Shown: positions 32,613 through 42,885 of the stretch, in pieces
Layout: each line of letters opens with the position of its first letter
Numbering within the stretch: position 1 is the stretch's first letter
Program-made: the position numbers and the translations under genes
Notes under the pieces: generated by a model
Databases searched by the model: none
Told to the model about the DNA's origin: nothing
What the model saw: only the letters and a program-made list of their open reading frames with translations
Assembly: GCA_022747635.1 (NCBI GenBank)
Contig: JAKTNV010000009.1
Span: 1,314,501-1,378,500 of the forward strand
Length of the DNA: 64,000 bases
Direction of reading: 5' to 3'
Source: Hetaerina americana
Taxonomy: Eukaryota > Arthropoda > Insecta > Odonata > Calopterygidae

Positions 32613-33380
32613 GGTTCGCTCGCTCTGGTTGGCGCCTTGCTTCCCTCCCCGCTCTCCCTCCCCTCCCCGTGCCCCCCTCCTCGTCATTTCTCGAGGAGAC
32701 ATTGTCATCTTGGAGCGCCGAGGAACGAAAGGGAAGACGCGATTGCGTAGGGCGGGCGATACGTACTCTTCTTGACCCTTCGCCTCCTTTTTCTCTTCGT
32801 TTCACGGTGGAAGGGTTATGATTTCTTCATCAATTTTAAGTTCAGCGGCCAGGTCAGTGTGACCTCTTTCCTTGGAGAAACAAAGAAGGCCTCTTTGCAT
32901 CGACCACGAATACCACCGTTTTTGAGAGTCAATGGCCTCGTCTCCCAATATGAACAGTGCTCTAGGCTCTCTCCCAAACAGTAAGTAAAACGGTTATTCC
33001 AGGCAAAGCGGACGACTAGAGTGGGACGATTGGTGGCGGGAAAAATGGTGAGAGGTCTTGGGAAAGCAACACGCCCCACATCAGTTGCCTGCGGGTCGTT
33101 ACAGCCTGCGGATCGCTGCTAGACTGAGCTGCTGTTCGACGGTCACGTCATGAATTCACGATGATACTGTCCAGAAATGTCCCAATTGATGGCTTACTGC
33201 TTGCATAGGATGTTCCGGGAGGGTAGGGAAGGGGTTGACGGTGAGACATGCCGTGGACATGCATCAATAACACACATTGCGTCATGAAAACGTGCAAAAA
33301 AAGAGACACATGCTCAAATCCGATAAACACATACAGTATCATGATATAAGCAGAACGGTGCAGTATAGAGAAAACCCCAA
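32613..33380. other. No gene recognised
   Basis: Pyrimidine-rich stretch 32640-32700 followed by mixed sequence. Open frames of 70-90 codons occur on both strands without recognisable domains. Confidence 0.5.
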
Positions 33381-33575
33381 TGGATTGCATTCTTACAGAA
33401 GCTTTAGCCATGAGAAACGTGTGCCGAGATGGTCCCCGAGGTGCTGTGGGAAGACTGCTTGTGTGACAATCTTGCCTTGGACCTCTTGAGCCATTGTGAA
33501 AGTGACCCGAATTATTAAGATAAGGTGGTTACCGGCGGCGAGACATGGGTCTTTGAGTACGACACAAGTACAACC
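33381..33575 (+). pseudogene. Mariner transposase fragment M5
   Basis: Internal piece of a SETMAR-type mariner transposase. Translation over two frames gives LAMRNVC (LCARWVP region), then CDNLALDLLSHCESDPNY, then VVTGGETWVFEYDTST. The last is the first catalytic block, normally TGDETWVFEYDPET, with the catalytic Asp changed to Gly. No terminal repeats flank it. A foldback element begins about 85 bases downstream. Confidence 0.72.
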
Positions 33576-33660
33576 CCTTTACCATTACCATTTTGGTCCA
33601 CTGGATTATGTCAAATAGACCATGACGAGGTGCCTGAACGAAGGTCCCCTTCGGAAAAGA

Positions 33661-33808
33661 AAATACTTAGCTCTTCCACACATATTTTATTATATACGAC
33701 CTAGGTTTTGACTTACAAAGTCCCCATCAGGGTAACGAAGATGGTGATTTTGCAAGTCGAGCCCTGGGTCGTGTATGATAAAATATATGTGAAATAACTA
33801 AGTATTTT
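33661..33808. repeat. Foldback element with hammerhead-like module
   Basis: Imperfect inverted repeat with arms 33661-33719 and 33749-33808. Near the centre of the minus strand is CTGATGG, a GACTT/AAGTC stem, then AAAACC, similar to the CUGANGA-stem-GAAA layout. Arms and downstream flank resemble 40010-40210. Confidence 0.65.
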
Positions 33809-35315
33809 CTTCTCCGATATGAATCGCTTCCACAAAGTGACGCCTCAAACCATTCTATTCATCGAGGGTCCTGTTGATGCCTTCCAGGCTAAAGCGTGAC
33901 TGAGGCACTGTATCGATATATTTGTATAAGGGTGCTCTTAGGAAGAATTTTAGCAATTTCTTCTGTTATCTGCAATAATTTTTTCCCCTCGTTCTACTTA
34001 TTTTTGAGGCATACCCTGTATCCATCCGGTGCCCATTTTCGCGCCCCGATCGCCATAATTTCTCATTCTTCCCTCTGTTGCCTCCGTTGCTTGTCCTTTG
34101 GTGCGTTTGAATGCTCAGCACTCCATCTTAAACCTTCCATTTATTTTCGTTCTCCTCAATCACTTGATTTTATTTAATTTTCGACGTTCATATTCATACG
34201 CCCTAATTCAATCAATAATTTGCCCTCCGTTGACGCCCGGCCAAATAAATCCATTGGCCCTCGGGTCGTGCCCTGTCCATTTGACTCATCCAAGCCGCAT
34301 AAGAATGTTGGTCACTCCATCTTTTCATTTTCTACTCTTCTTTCTTTATAATCTCAGTGCGGACTTTAAATGCCAACATGGTCCAATACTTGATCCAACT
34401 GCGGGATGGCTGAATCCTCCTCCCGTGCTCTGCTTTTCCCACGCTCTCTCTCTCTCTGATCTATAATGATACACAGTCCACAACTCCCTTTTCACAGGTC
34501 CCGAGCACCAAAGGCGACTGAGCAGCCTCTGCTGTGGTCGAGCGAATCCGCTTTTTTACCGTTGCTCTCTGCGGGAGTCCACGTCCGATCCGCTGTCAGG
34601 CATTTAAATATCTGTCAAATTTCCAGCTGGGCAGTGAGTTCTCCGTTGACTTGACGTCTAAGACTGCATTCCGCGGAGGCACGCGCTCGGAATGCGGCGC
34701 GCGCTCATTTACATCTGCTCCACGCACACACAGACGGACGGTCGGACGGACGGACACTTGAACGATGGAATTTCCCGGTCCCTTTTCAGAAGTCGTTACT
34801 CTCTCCCGGTTCAATGCCTGCGGATTACTTTCGCGTCCACTCTCGCACGAAGGGAGCTCACCCCTTCCCTTCGGTCATCGCTGCGCCTTTGCTTTTCCTC
34901 GGAACTTACGGCCGCGCGTGGTGCGAGGGGGGGGGGAGGATGCCCGCGCTCTGGTTTCGCTTGTCTCCTTCAACCGCAGACGTATTTCCTTTTGCGCTTC
35001 GGTCGTCGAAGCGATACGTTTCTCGTCCCATTCAACCAACGTCTGCTTCCTCGAGGCATTGAGCATACCGAGGAAGGGCGGCGAATCGAAGCGAATATAC
35101 GTGTACTGCCATTGCATGATCGGCGAGAGAGGAACGGGAGGGAGAAGTTTGATGAGATGGGATGTGCAGGTAGAAAGGAGAGCACCATGGAAACGCAAAA
35201 CAAAGCAGCAGCGGGAATGTCGTGGGGGCGGTGGGCTATGGAATGGCGCGCAAGAAATACAATATGGCGTCCCAAGCGCTCTCTCTCGACTACAATGGCG
35301 TCCCTTCATTATTCA
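33809..35315. other. No gene recognised; upstream of a large microsatellite
   Basis: The first part continues similarity to the flank of the foldback at 40010 ('tccgatatgaat' phrase, 33814-33825). From 34040 it is pyrimidine-rich. From 34650 it becomes GC-richer with an (ACGG)n-like stretch at 34730-34758 and a G run near 34926. Long frames here run into the repeat at 35316 and look spurious. Confidence 0.45.
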
Positions 35316-35773
35316 TGCACACACACAGACACACACACGCACACGCGCGCACCCACACACACACGCACACGCGCACACACACACGCACGCGCGCGCGCAC
35401 ACACACACGTACACACGCGCACGCACGCACACGCACGCGCGCACACGCGTGCACACACACGCACACCCACACACGCACATCCACACACAGACACACACAC
35501 GCGCGCGCGCACACACACGCACACACACGAGCGCACACGCGTGCACACACACGCACACCCACACACGCACATCCACACACAGACACACACGCGCGCTCAC
35601 ACACGCACACCCACACACAGACACACTCACGCACACGCACACACGCACACAGACACACACGCGCGCGCGCACTCACACGCACACACGCGCACGCACACAC
35701 ACACACGCACACACACAGAGACACGCACACGCACACACGCGCACACGCACACACGCACACACACACGCCCACG
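35316..35773. repeat. Compound (AC)n/(CG) purine-pyrimidine alternating tract
   Basis: About 460 bases of CA repeats interspersed with CG and CCCAC steps, with internal duplications (blocks 35448-35490 and 35541-35583 are nearly the same). All frames are open on both strands because of composition, giving His/Thr/Arg-rich or Cys/Val-rich translations that are not genes. Strict purine-pyrimidine alternation with CG steps favours Z-DNA. Confidence 0.95.
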
Positions 35774-37777
35774 CACCTTCTTATCGCAGTCGTCGTTCCG
35801 CTTCAGCTTCCAATTTTTCCCCATTCCGTTTATCGGATGTGTGTCTGTGTGTGTGGATCTACATTTTCGTTGACGGAGGAATTTTACGGGCAGTAGTGCC
35901 ACAATGACGGCCCGACGGCCCCTGAACGCCGCTCCATTTTTCCCCCCCGGCAGTTACACCTGAATTTTGAATGAATTCGATTTTTTGCGTTCTTTTTTCC
36001 TTCGGTGAATTGGGGGAACCCTACAAAAGGGTTTTATTATCAAATATAGGGTTAACGGTCTGTGCTGTGCATGTGAGATGGGCGTGAAAGGACGAAGCGT
36101 TCAAATGTAAAAGCGCCGAAATGTTAAATTACCGTTAAGAAAGGAGAGGACTTCATTGTATTTTTGATGCGCATTTTTAGTCACATTTCGGTAGCTACCA
36201 TTGAAGTTATTTGAAAAGTGTTTACCGTTTGGTTTCTTTAAACGTGCAACACCAATTATTCCATCTTCATCTTCCATACTCATTTGCTATCCGTTATTCC
36301 GTCACACATTTTCATCCCTCCACTCATAACGCTCTCTTTGCAGTATGTGAAAATATTCAAATAGTTAATTAATTTATTTGGAGAGTAGAAAAAAATGTTT
36401 CCGAAAGCATACCATAACCGTACAAACTGGTGTAAATAACTCATTCGCTGTTAGTGAGAATTACTATGGACTTCCTGAAAATTGGTGTGAGCTATATACT
36501 TAATCTTTCATGTTAAGTATCATTAGTTAAAGAAAGGTATGAATCGGAGCTATTGTCTATTATGGTACCCATTTTTTTAGCTACTCTTTATGTGAATCAA
36601 ATTTTTAGTGAAAGATACTCCCTTATAGAGATTCCTGTCATTACTCTCCAGGCGAATAAATAATGCATCAAGTTTTTTTGGCTTTTCATTCATGTCAAGC
36701 CCTTGAAACTTTTAATTGAATCCTTATGGCCAGAGGCAATTAATTGAGCAATATCTTGGAATCCGAGCGAAGGAGAAACTTCCACTGCCGACGAAGGGGG
36801 GACGCACGCCTGACCCCCAAGCGAACACCGCCATCTCATGGAGGCGATCTCCTTTTCTAATTATTCTCTTGTCTCCCATTATTGCATCTCCCGATATTCG
36901 ACAGAATACGTGAATGCAATGAAACTCGATGCTTATAGGAAACTTGTAGGGGAACTAGTTACTGAGCGAGACCTATCACTCTGAGTGATGAAATTAGATT
37001 AGACACCAAGGAGAGTGCGACTTTTACCACATTTTGGGTTTTTTAGTCAATTATTAACATTCGGATTTGTTTTTTTTGAGGCATTCTGTAAATATGCACA
37101 GATTGTACATCCCTGTATTTCTTCGGGTCGCCCATCAAGCGCCAACCTGACGCCCAGCACGAAACCGTTTCGTTCTTAAATGGCTTCACACCTTGCCTTG
37201 CTTTGCAATGGACCTCGATGAGCCGAGCGCTTGTGATGAGGGGTTCCGGGCGGGCGAGGGGTGGGGCAGGGACGCATTAACAATGCCACCACCTAACGAC
37301 GGCTTCTGGACAAACATCGAGGTTCGGGAGAGCGGTACGAGGGACTCCATTAACGCTGACGAGTAACTGCCGGCATTCATCCAGATCAACAATCTCGTGG
37401 AGAGCGAGCGATCGAACACCATGGGCCATCGACCGTCAAGGATTTCCCAAGCTAACACGACCCACTGCGACCCGCCTCAGTGCGTGCACAATATTTCTGA
37501 CAGCGGCAGCAAGCATGGATTTGAGAAACCAAATATGAGGGGGACAAAGGTCACCCAAGCGGCGGAGATTCGATTTTTTGGGGCACTGCCGATATCTACG
37601 GCGATATTTGTGGGATGGAGGCCGGCGCGGTCGGATCGTGGCATCATTAATGGCGAACTTGTGTCTCATTAACAGTGACGAATTTAAAGGTGCCATCAAC
37701 CATGTGTGTAACTCCATCGGTTGTTCCTTCGCCTTGTGTTAACATAATCCGTCATGAGTTCTTCAGGCCTTTATACA
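35774..37777. other. No gene recognised
   Basis: Mixed, mostly AT-rich sequence to 37100, then more balanced. Small frames at 36716-36913 and 37186-37720 show no recognisable domains, splice structure or repeats shared with the rest of the window. Confidence 0.45.
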
Positions 37778-37825
37778 GAAAGGTTCAGAAGAAACGAGTT
37801 TAAAAATGACACCAAAGGAATTATT

Positions 37826-38036
37826 CGAGGATCGGAGGCTTTCGCAGCTGTTGAGAGATGCAGAGGTGGCTCTCGGGTTAGACTGCGTAAGAGACATTTT
37901 TATCTCAACGTTTCTCTCCCGTTGCAGGGAGCGTCTGCAGGAGAGAAGGACTTCGCTCCTGAAGACGCTCCCTGCAACGGGAGAGAAACGTTGGGCTAAA
38001 AATGTCTCTTACGCAGTCTAACCCGAGAACCACCTG
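37826..38036 (+). mobile_element. Foldback element with hammerhead-like module and 11-bp TSD
   Basis: A 211-bp insert flanked by perfect direct repeats 'aaggaattatt' (37815-37825 and 38037-38047). It consists of a short unique lead and a near-perfect inverted repeat (arms 37864-37943 and 37956-38035). The right arm holds CTGAAGA (37959-37965), a CTCCC/GGGAG stem and GAAA (37985-37988). It has no coding capacity. The lead and one arm also make up the insert at 30573-30716. Confidence 0.8.
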
Positions 38037-38257
38037 AAGGAATTATTATTAAGGCCCCACACTATTTGGGTAGGTCAGACCAAAAATATGAGATAAGAAA
38101 AATAGAATCCAGTCAGATAGATACAAATACTCGTTTTTTCCTGGACCATCTAGAGTCATATTAGCAAGTAACCGAAGTCACCATAGAAATACAGGTATTA
38201 AAGACATTTAATATACTAGTCAGGAGAAGATAATTCGTTGCATGGATATAAGGTATA

Positions 38258-39289
38258 CGAGGTCTGTTCAAAAAGTATCGCGAATTTTGAATTTTCGCGG
38301 GTTAAATATATTTGTAGCGTTATGTTGGTACTTATGTATCTCACTTATGCCGAAAACTTCGGCCATTTTGAATGTTAAGTTAATTGTTGACAGTTGTTTT
38401 GCTTGGACGTGTTTTGGCTTGTCTTCCATTTTTGCCTGTTCCAAAAAATGGATCAAAGAAATAGTATCAAATTTTGTGTGAAAAATGAAATTTAGTGCGT
38501 GGGCGTATTCCGAATGTTGACTGTGGCATATGGAGAAGCTTACTTGGACCGAAACAACGTTAACCGGGGGTATAAAAATGTTCTCAGGGGGCCGAGAAGA
38601 TGTGAACGACGAAGAGCCTGCCGGACGCCCGAGCACGTCAAAAACAGACGAAACATTGATGAAATGAAGAAAATAGTATTGGCTAATCGTCGATTCACCG
38701 TTAGAGAAGTTGCTGAGGACCTAAACATATTAATAAAATATAAAATATCGATTTTACCAATGATTTGGGCATGGCACAGGTCACCGTGAAACTAGGGCAG
38801 AACGGTAAATAAGGAATATTACTTGCAAGTTATGCGCAATTTGTGTGAAGCCATCCGCCGAAAACGCCCGCATTTGTGGAAGAACAAATGAGTAATGAGC
38901 GTGAACAATTTACACCATGACAACGCCCCTGCTCACACATCGTTGCTTGTGCGCGAATTTTTGGCCAAAAACAACACACTATTGATGCCGCAGCCACCTT
39001 ATTCCCCAGAATTGGCCCCCACTGACTTTTTCTTATTCCCGAAACTGAATAGTCCCCTGAAAGGACGATGCTACACTACAATTGACGAGATAAAGACTGC
39101 ATCGAAGGAGGAGATGAACAAGATCACAAAAAATGATTTTTTGAAGTGCTTCGAGGATTGGAATCAATTTGGCACAAGTGTATAATATCTAATGGGGATC
39201 ACTTTGAAGGGGACAAAATAGATAGTCATAAATAAATAAATAATTTTTGAAAAAACACAAAAGTCGTGATAATTTTTGAACAGACCTCG
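38258..39289 (+). pseudogene. Mariner M2, internally deleted, with both terminal repeats
   Basis: Bounded by ~26-bp terminal inverted repeats (CGAGGTCTGTTCAAAAAGTA at the left, its near-perfect complement at the right) and a TA duplication (38256-38257 and 39290-39291). Transposase remnants are a helix-turn-helix part near 38600-38730, TVNKEYYLQVMRNLCEAIRR (38795-38854) and HHDNAPAHTSLL...SPELAPTDFFLFPKL. The second and third catalytic Asp there are separated by 34 residues, the DD34D spacing. The GDE block is deleted and stops are present, so it is a non-autonomous relic of 1,032 bp. Confidence 0.9.
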
Positions 39290-39589
39290 TATTCGTAGGT
39301 GTGCATGTGTGTGTTAGTTGATAGTATATGTATTTTCATGCGTGTAAGGTATCAAGGTGTTTTGCGTGAATATAGACGACTCTTTGAGTATAGATTGACA
39401 TGAACTTATGGGTTTTGTATGCGGTTTTATTTTCTTTTACGGGTGGAGACCTAACACCCCCCACCACACACCCTTACGGGGTACGATGTAGGAGTAGACG
39501 TAGATGAAGGAGATTAAATGTTTTAGTGGAAGCAATTTAACATTAACTGCATTTTGTTTTGCTTCCCTTTCTCATTTATAATTATTAAT

Positions 39590-39700
39590 GTTTCATCTAC
39601 ATCAATACCCTGCGAGCTACCAAAAAGGTGTGTGGCAGGGGGTGCAGCATCAGGGGGAAAGGTTAAGGAATGAGGGGGTTAGGGTTTTTCAAATGGATGG
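39590..39700 (-). mobile_element. LINE family D 3' end (truncated)
   Basis: Minus-strand 3' end with a CATCTACATC-type tail at 39594, a CCCTGC/GCAGGG hairpin (39606-39643) and a short UTR piece. It is parallel to 300-470 and 47715-47910. The flank from here to 40009 contains no recognisable gene. Confidence 0.6.
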
Positions 39701-40009
39701 GGAAAGGTGGGAGCAACCTGCAAAAAAAAAGTTAGTACTTGGTACAAGTGATAAAGACCTTCTGGCTCCATCTTCCCTCCAACCCATTGAGACGTCTGGT
39801 TTTTCTTAAGGGTGAGTGGCATTTAGGTAATTGGGGAAGACAATAGGCGGAGCAGGGTGGACATCTTGTGTTAAAAATAAGTGCAGGAAGCGAATGACGT
39901 CCGCCGTTTGAATCAGTTTCCTTGCAGAATTCAAGAGCTCGCAATGTCCCGAAATTATGACGTAGCCACCACGGAGCACTGCTCCCGTTTAGTTTCATCC
40001 CTCAGAGAA

Positions 40010-40165
40010 ATGAAAATATCGTAACTTTGTGATTCCACTGAAAATTTATTACGATACAACACGGGTTTAGACGTTCAACGTCCCCTGAAGATGACATTGA
40101 ACGTCGAAACCCGGGTCGTATCAAAATAAATTTTCTGTGGAATCACGAAGTTACAATTTTTTCAT
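40010..40165. repeat. Foldback element with hammerhead-like module
   Basis: Imperfect inverted repeat, arms 40010-40082 and 40092-40165. The plus strand has CTGAAGA (40085-40091), a GAC/GTC stem and GAAAC (40106-40110), followed by 'ccgggtcgtatc'. The downstream flank to ~40210 resembles 33808-33860, so this and 33661-33808 are one family. Confidence 0.68.
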
Positions 40166-41892
40166 TTCCGATATGAATGGATTCCAGAAAGTTACGCCGG
40201 AAACCATCAATTATCTCTAAGAGGGTATACGGCGGCAGACTATAGTATCCAAATCTATCCGTCTCTCCAGCTGAATTAGTTTGGACGATAAGCCGGAACT
40301 TGCTGTTTGGTAGAAATTTAGCAAGTAGAAGGGTAACATGGGGAATGTGCATACCATTTGTTCCTCGTGAATCATTCCTCGTGGCAGGGAATGTTCCAAC
40401 TAATTCAAATAATAAGCAGCAAGTGTATATGTGCACTGCAAGGGTTGAGCATTCATCTTCCGATGCGATGTTTAGAATGTAGTGCCGTCTTCAACGTTTA
40501 TAGACGTGACTAATGACAATGCGGATTCACGAGGAAGAGCGACCTTATTTCGCCCGTTACTTGTGAGGCCGAAAATGGATGCAATCCAAAAGAGGAGAAT
40601 TACGACAGTCCACTCGGCTCTTTGGCGCTGCATCCGGCGGAGGCCATTCGGGAAGCTGTGGGCCGACGGCTGCAGAAGACTGCTCCTGGCAACGAATAGC
40701 AGCGCCCGTCTTTCCCGGCACGGCCGTGCGTGCCCATTTTGAACAGCATCCCATTTGTATCTTCGAGCAAACGGTTTTCGTACTCCGCCTCAGTAACATA
40801 TTCACAGAGCTTTTTTCCGCGCCTTTGAGGAGGAGTGGAGCAGCGGCCCGAGCACTTATTTTCGTGGGCCGAACCTCGAGAGGATCCTCGAATGGGTATG
40901 CGAATTACAAATGGGTGCAATAAATACAAAAGAAAAATATAATGCTCTCGGGTTACATCCGTTGCGTAACTTGGAGTAGGATCATCGGCAATTGTCAAAG
41001 AGTTCAACATGATAACTGGGGTTCAACACTTATGAGACATGCCATGCACGGAGGAAAGGGATATGGTGTTAAATTCCGTTTTCCTCCAGATTTTTAATCA
41101 TAACAATTCTGCCTGAATTCGCGCGCGTTCAACTAAAAACATGGGGCCAATATTCATTGAATGCATCATTTTTTGTGGAAAGTTGGAGTCGAACATTTAA
41201 TCATTTCATCAGTACTTACTAACTTAAACAATTCATGTTAAATGACGCAGCTTTAAAGATACACCTCACAAAAATGTTATTTTAAAGGGTCAACTATGGT
41301 GTGAGTTTTAGCCAAAGTAAAAACCAGAAGGTGCGATGGTTAAAAAAGGAATACTTAAGGTAACTCACCGAGTAAATGTGAGGAGTTAAACTATATTTTT
41401 ATAAGGATTAGGAAACTCATTGATATGTGACATATATGCCTATCCATGCTCACTTCTTATTTCGGTGTTTTAATCAAAAAGTAGGCTAGGAAGAGAGGGA
41501 GGATAATTTCTTTGGGATTGTGGTATCCTTGATTGTGGCATAACTCTGCAAATGCGTGATTTAAGGACGCATAAAGAAATAATTTCCACCAAATTGTCTT
41601 AAGAATGCCCAGCTTTTCTTCCAGGATACAGCGGCACAGCGTCTTTCCCTAAGGTTTAAACATTTCCTCTCTTCCGATTTAATGGATTCTACCCCTCTCT
41701 GAATCAATAACTATTCAAAGTGTGCCTTTGATTCAACTATCGGGTACGCGCTTTGCATGCTAGCTGTATTTAGATCGGTTCCCTTCCTATATTAAGCCGG
41801 GGCTGATTCAACGGGCTCCAGAACATTCTTTCCTGAGGAGATAACCTTTACCTTGGGTGTTTGTATGCATTGCAAAACATATATACATATAT
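40166..41892. other. No gene recognised
   Basis: The first ~50 bases continue the foldback family flank. The GC-richer part 40560-40900 has overlapping frames of 80-136 codons on both strands without recognisable domains. The rest is AT-rich. Confidence 0.45.
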
Positions 41893-42222
41893 ACGAGGGG
41901 AGACCCAAAAACTACAGGAATGTTGTTATAGATTCTTTAGGTTTCAATATATTGACATTAAATTTTGTTCGCCTTCAAAGTGTTGCCCCTTGACCACAAT
42001 GCTCTTCTTCAAACAATACTTCCATTGTTCAAAACATTTCTGAAATTCATTTATCGGGATGTCCTTTAGGCCTTCTAGCGATTTCTGTTTTACTCCCTCC
42101 ACAGTGTCAATACGCTCTCCTTTCATGTCTCTTTTGAGTCTGGGGAATAAAAGGAAATCACAGGGAACTAAATCCGGTGAGGAGAGGGGGTGGACAATCG
42201 ACGCCATACCGTTTTTTGTCAA
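41893..42222 (-). pseudogene. Mariner transposase M3, 3' part only
   Basis: The minus-strand frame contains IVHPLSSPDLVPCDFLLFPRLKRDM (third catalytic Asp region), then FQKCFEQWKYCLKKSIVVKGQHFEG, the usual mariner C-terminus. The 3' terminal repeat (CGAGGGGAGACCCAAAAACTA as read on plus) lies next to a TA-rich flank at 41886-41894. The N-terminal two thirds are missing; the remnant joins a PLE tail fragment at about 42222. Confidence 0.85.
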
Positions 42223-42400
42223 AAGAGAGAGGGACAGAGTTCTGTCCCTCTCCTCCTTGATAAAGGTGGCAACGACCACCCAAAATTCGAAAAATAGTGA
42301 GTCTCTTTTTTTGTGTGTTTCTGTGTTTTTGTCTGTGTCCACTAGTGCTAAGTGTTATACATTATTATTCACGTCCGTGAGTCTTTCAAAAAGTGTTATA
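42223..42400 (+). mobile_element. PLE tail fragment with decayed hammerhead-like module
   Basis: Starts with a 24-base palindrome (GAGAGGGACAGA / TCTGTCCCTCTC). The module 'CTTGATAAAGG' with the GGTGG/CCACC stem follows (42265-42280), but GAAA is CAAA here. The tail is shared with the reversed copy at 28180-28545. A partial repeat of the tail occurs at 42420-42475 after a short (TA)n. Confidence 0.65.
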
Positions 42401-42466
42401 TATATATATATATATTGTGTTTCGGTGTGTTTTTGTCTGTGTCCACTAGTGCTAAGTGTTATACAT

Positions 42467-42545
<79 letters not shown>
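42400..42545. repeat. (TA)n tracts with an embedded PLE tail piece
   Basis: Two TA tracts (42400-42414 and 42466-42545) enclose a ~50-base copy of the 'ccactagtgctaagtgtta' tail. Confidence 0.85.
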
Positions 42546-42546
<1 letters not shown>

Positions 42547-42582
42547 ACGATTGTCCGGAAAAACTCATACGAGCGGCACAAT

Positions 42583-42804
42583 AATGGGCTGACACAACAT
42601 AACACAAATAGAAAAGAATAGACACATATAAAAGAACACTTACACGGTAAATTGTTCGAGCTTTCGGCCCTCTTAGGGGCCTTCCTAAAGAGAGACTCTC
42701 TTGAAGAAGGCCCCTAAGAGGGCCGAAAGCTCGAACAATTTACCGTGTAAGTGTTCTTTTATATGTGTCTATTCTTTTCTATTTGTGTTATGTTGTGTCA
42801 GCCC

Positions 42805-42807
<3 letters not shown>
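42583..42807. repeat. Near-perfect 102-bp palindrome bordered by (TA)n
   Basis: Arms 42583-42684 and 42706-42807 are exact or nearly exact reverse complements. The 21-base spacer is itself palindromic in part (agagag-a-ctctct). The right arm contains TTGAAGA, a GGCCC/GGGCC stem, GAAA and the phrase 'gctcgaacaatttac', like the PLE P3 end at 27971-28015. It looks like two PLE ends fused head to head. Confidence 0.85.

Positions 42808-42885
<78 letters not shown>
42808..42885. repeat. (TA)n(TG)n microsatellite
   Basis: TA tract passing into TG repeats directly after the palindrome. Confidence 0.92.

Larger units (their letters stand above)
37778..39505 (+). mobile_element. LINE family B copy B3 with two nested insertions
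   Basis: 5'-truncated family B copy. The ORF2 C-terminus (ERFRRNEFKNDTKG, then APHYLG-like PHYLGRSDQKYEIRKI, then FFLDH) is split by a foldback insert at 37826-38036. The 3' UTR is split by a mariner at 38258-39289 and resumes with 'ttcgtaggtgtgcatg', matching the B2 UTR, down to the hairpin and tail at 39455-39505. Alignment with B2 across both gaps proves the nesting order. Confidence 0.85.

Noticed and set aside
34692..35907. Open frames of 380-393 codons on the plus strand and Cys/Val-rich frames on the minus strand
   Set aside because: They run through the (AC)n/(CG) tract. All frames are open there because of the repeat composition, and the translations are low-complexity with no domain.
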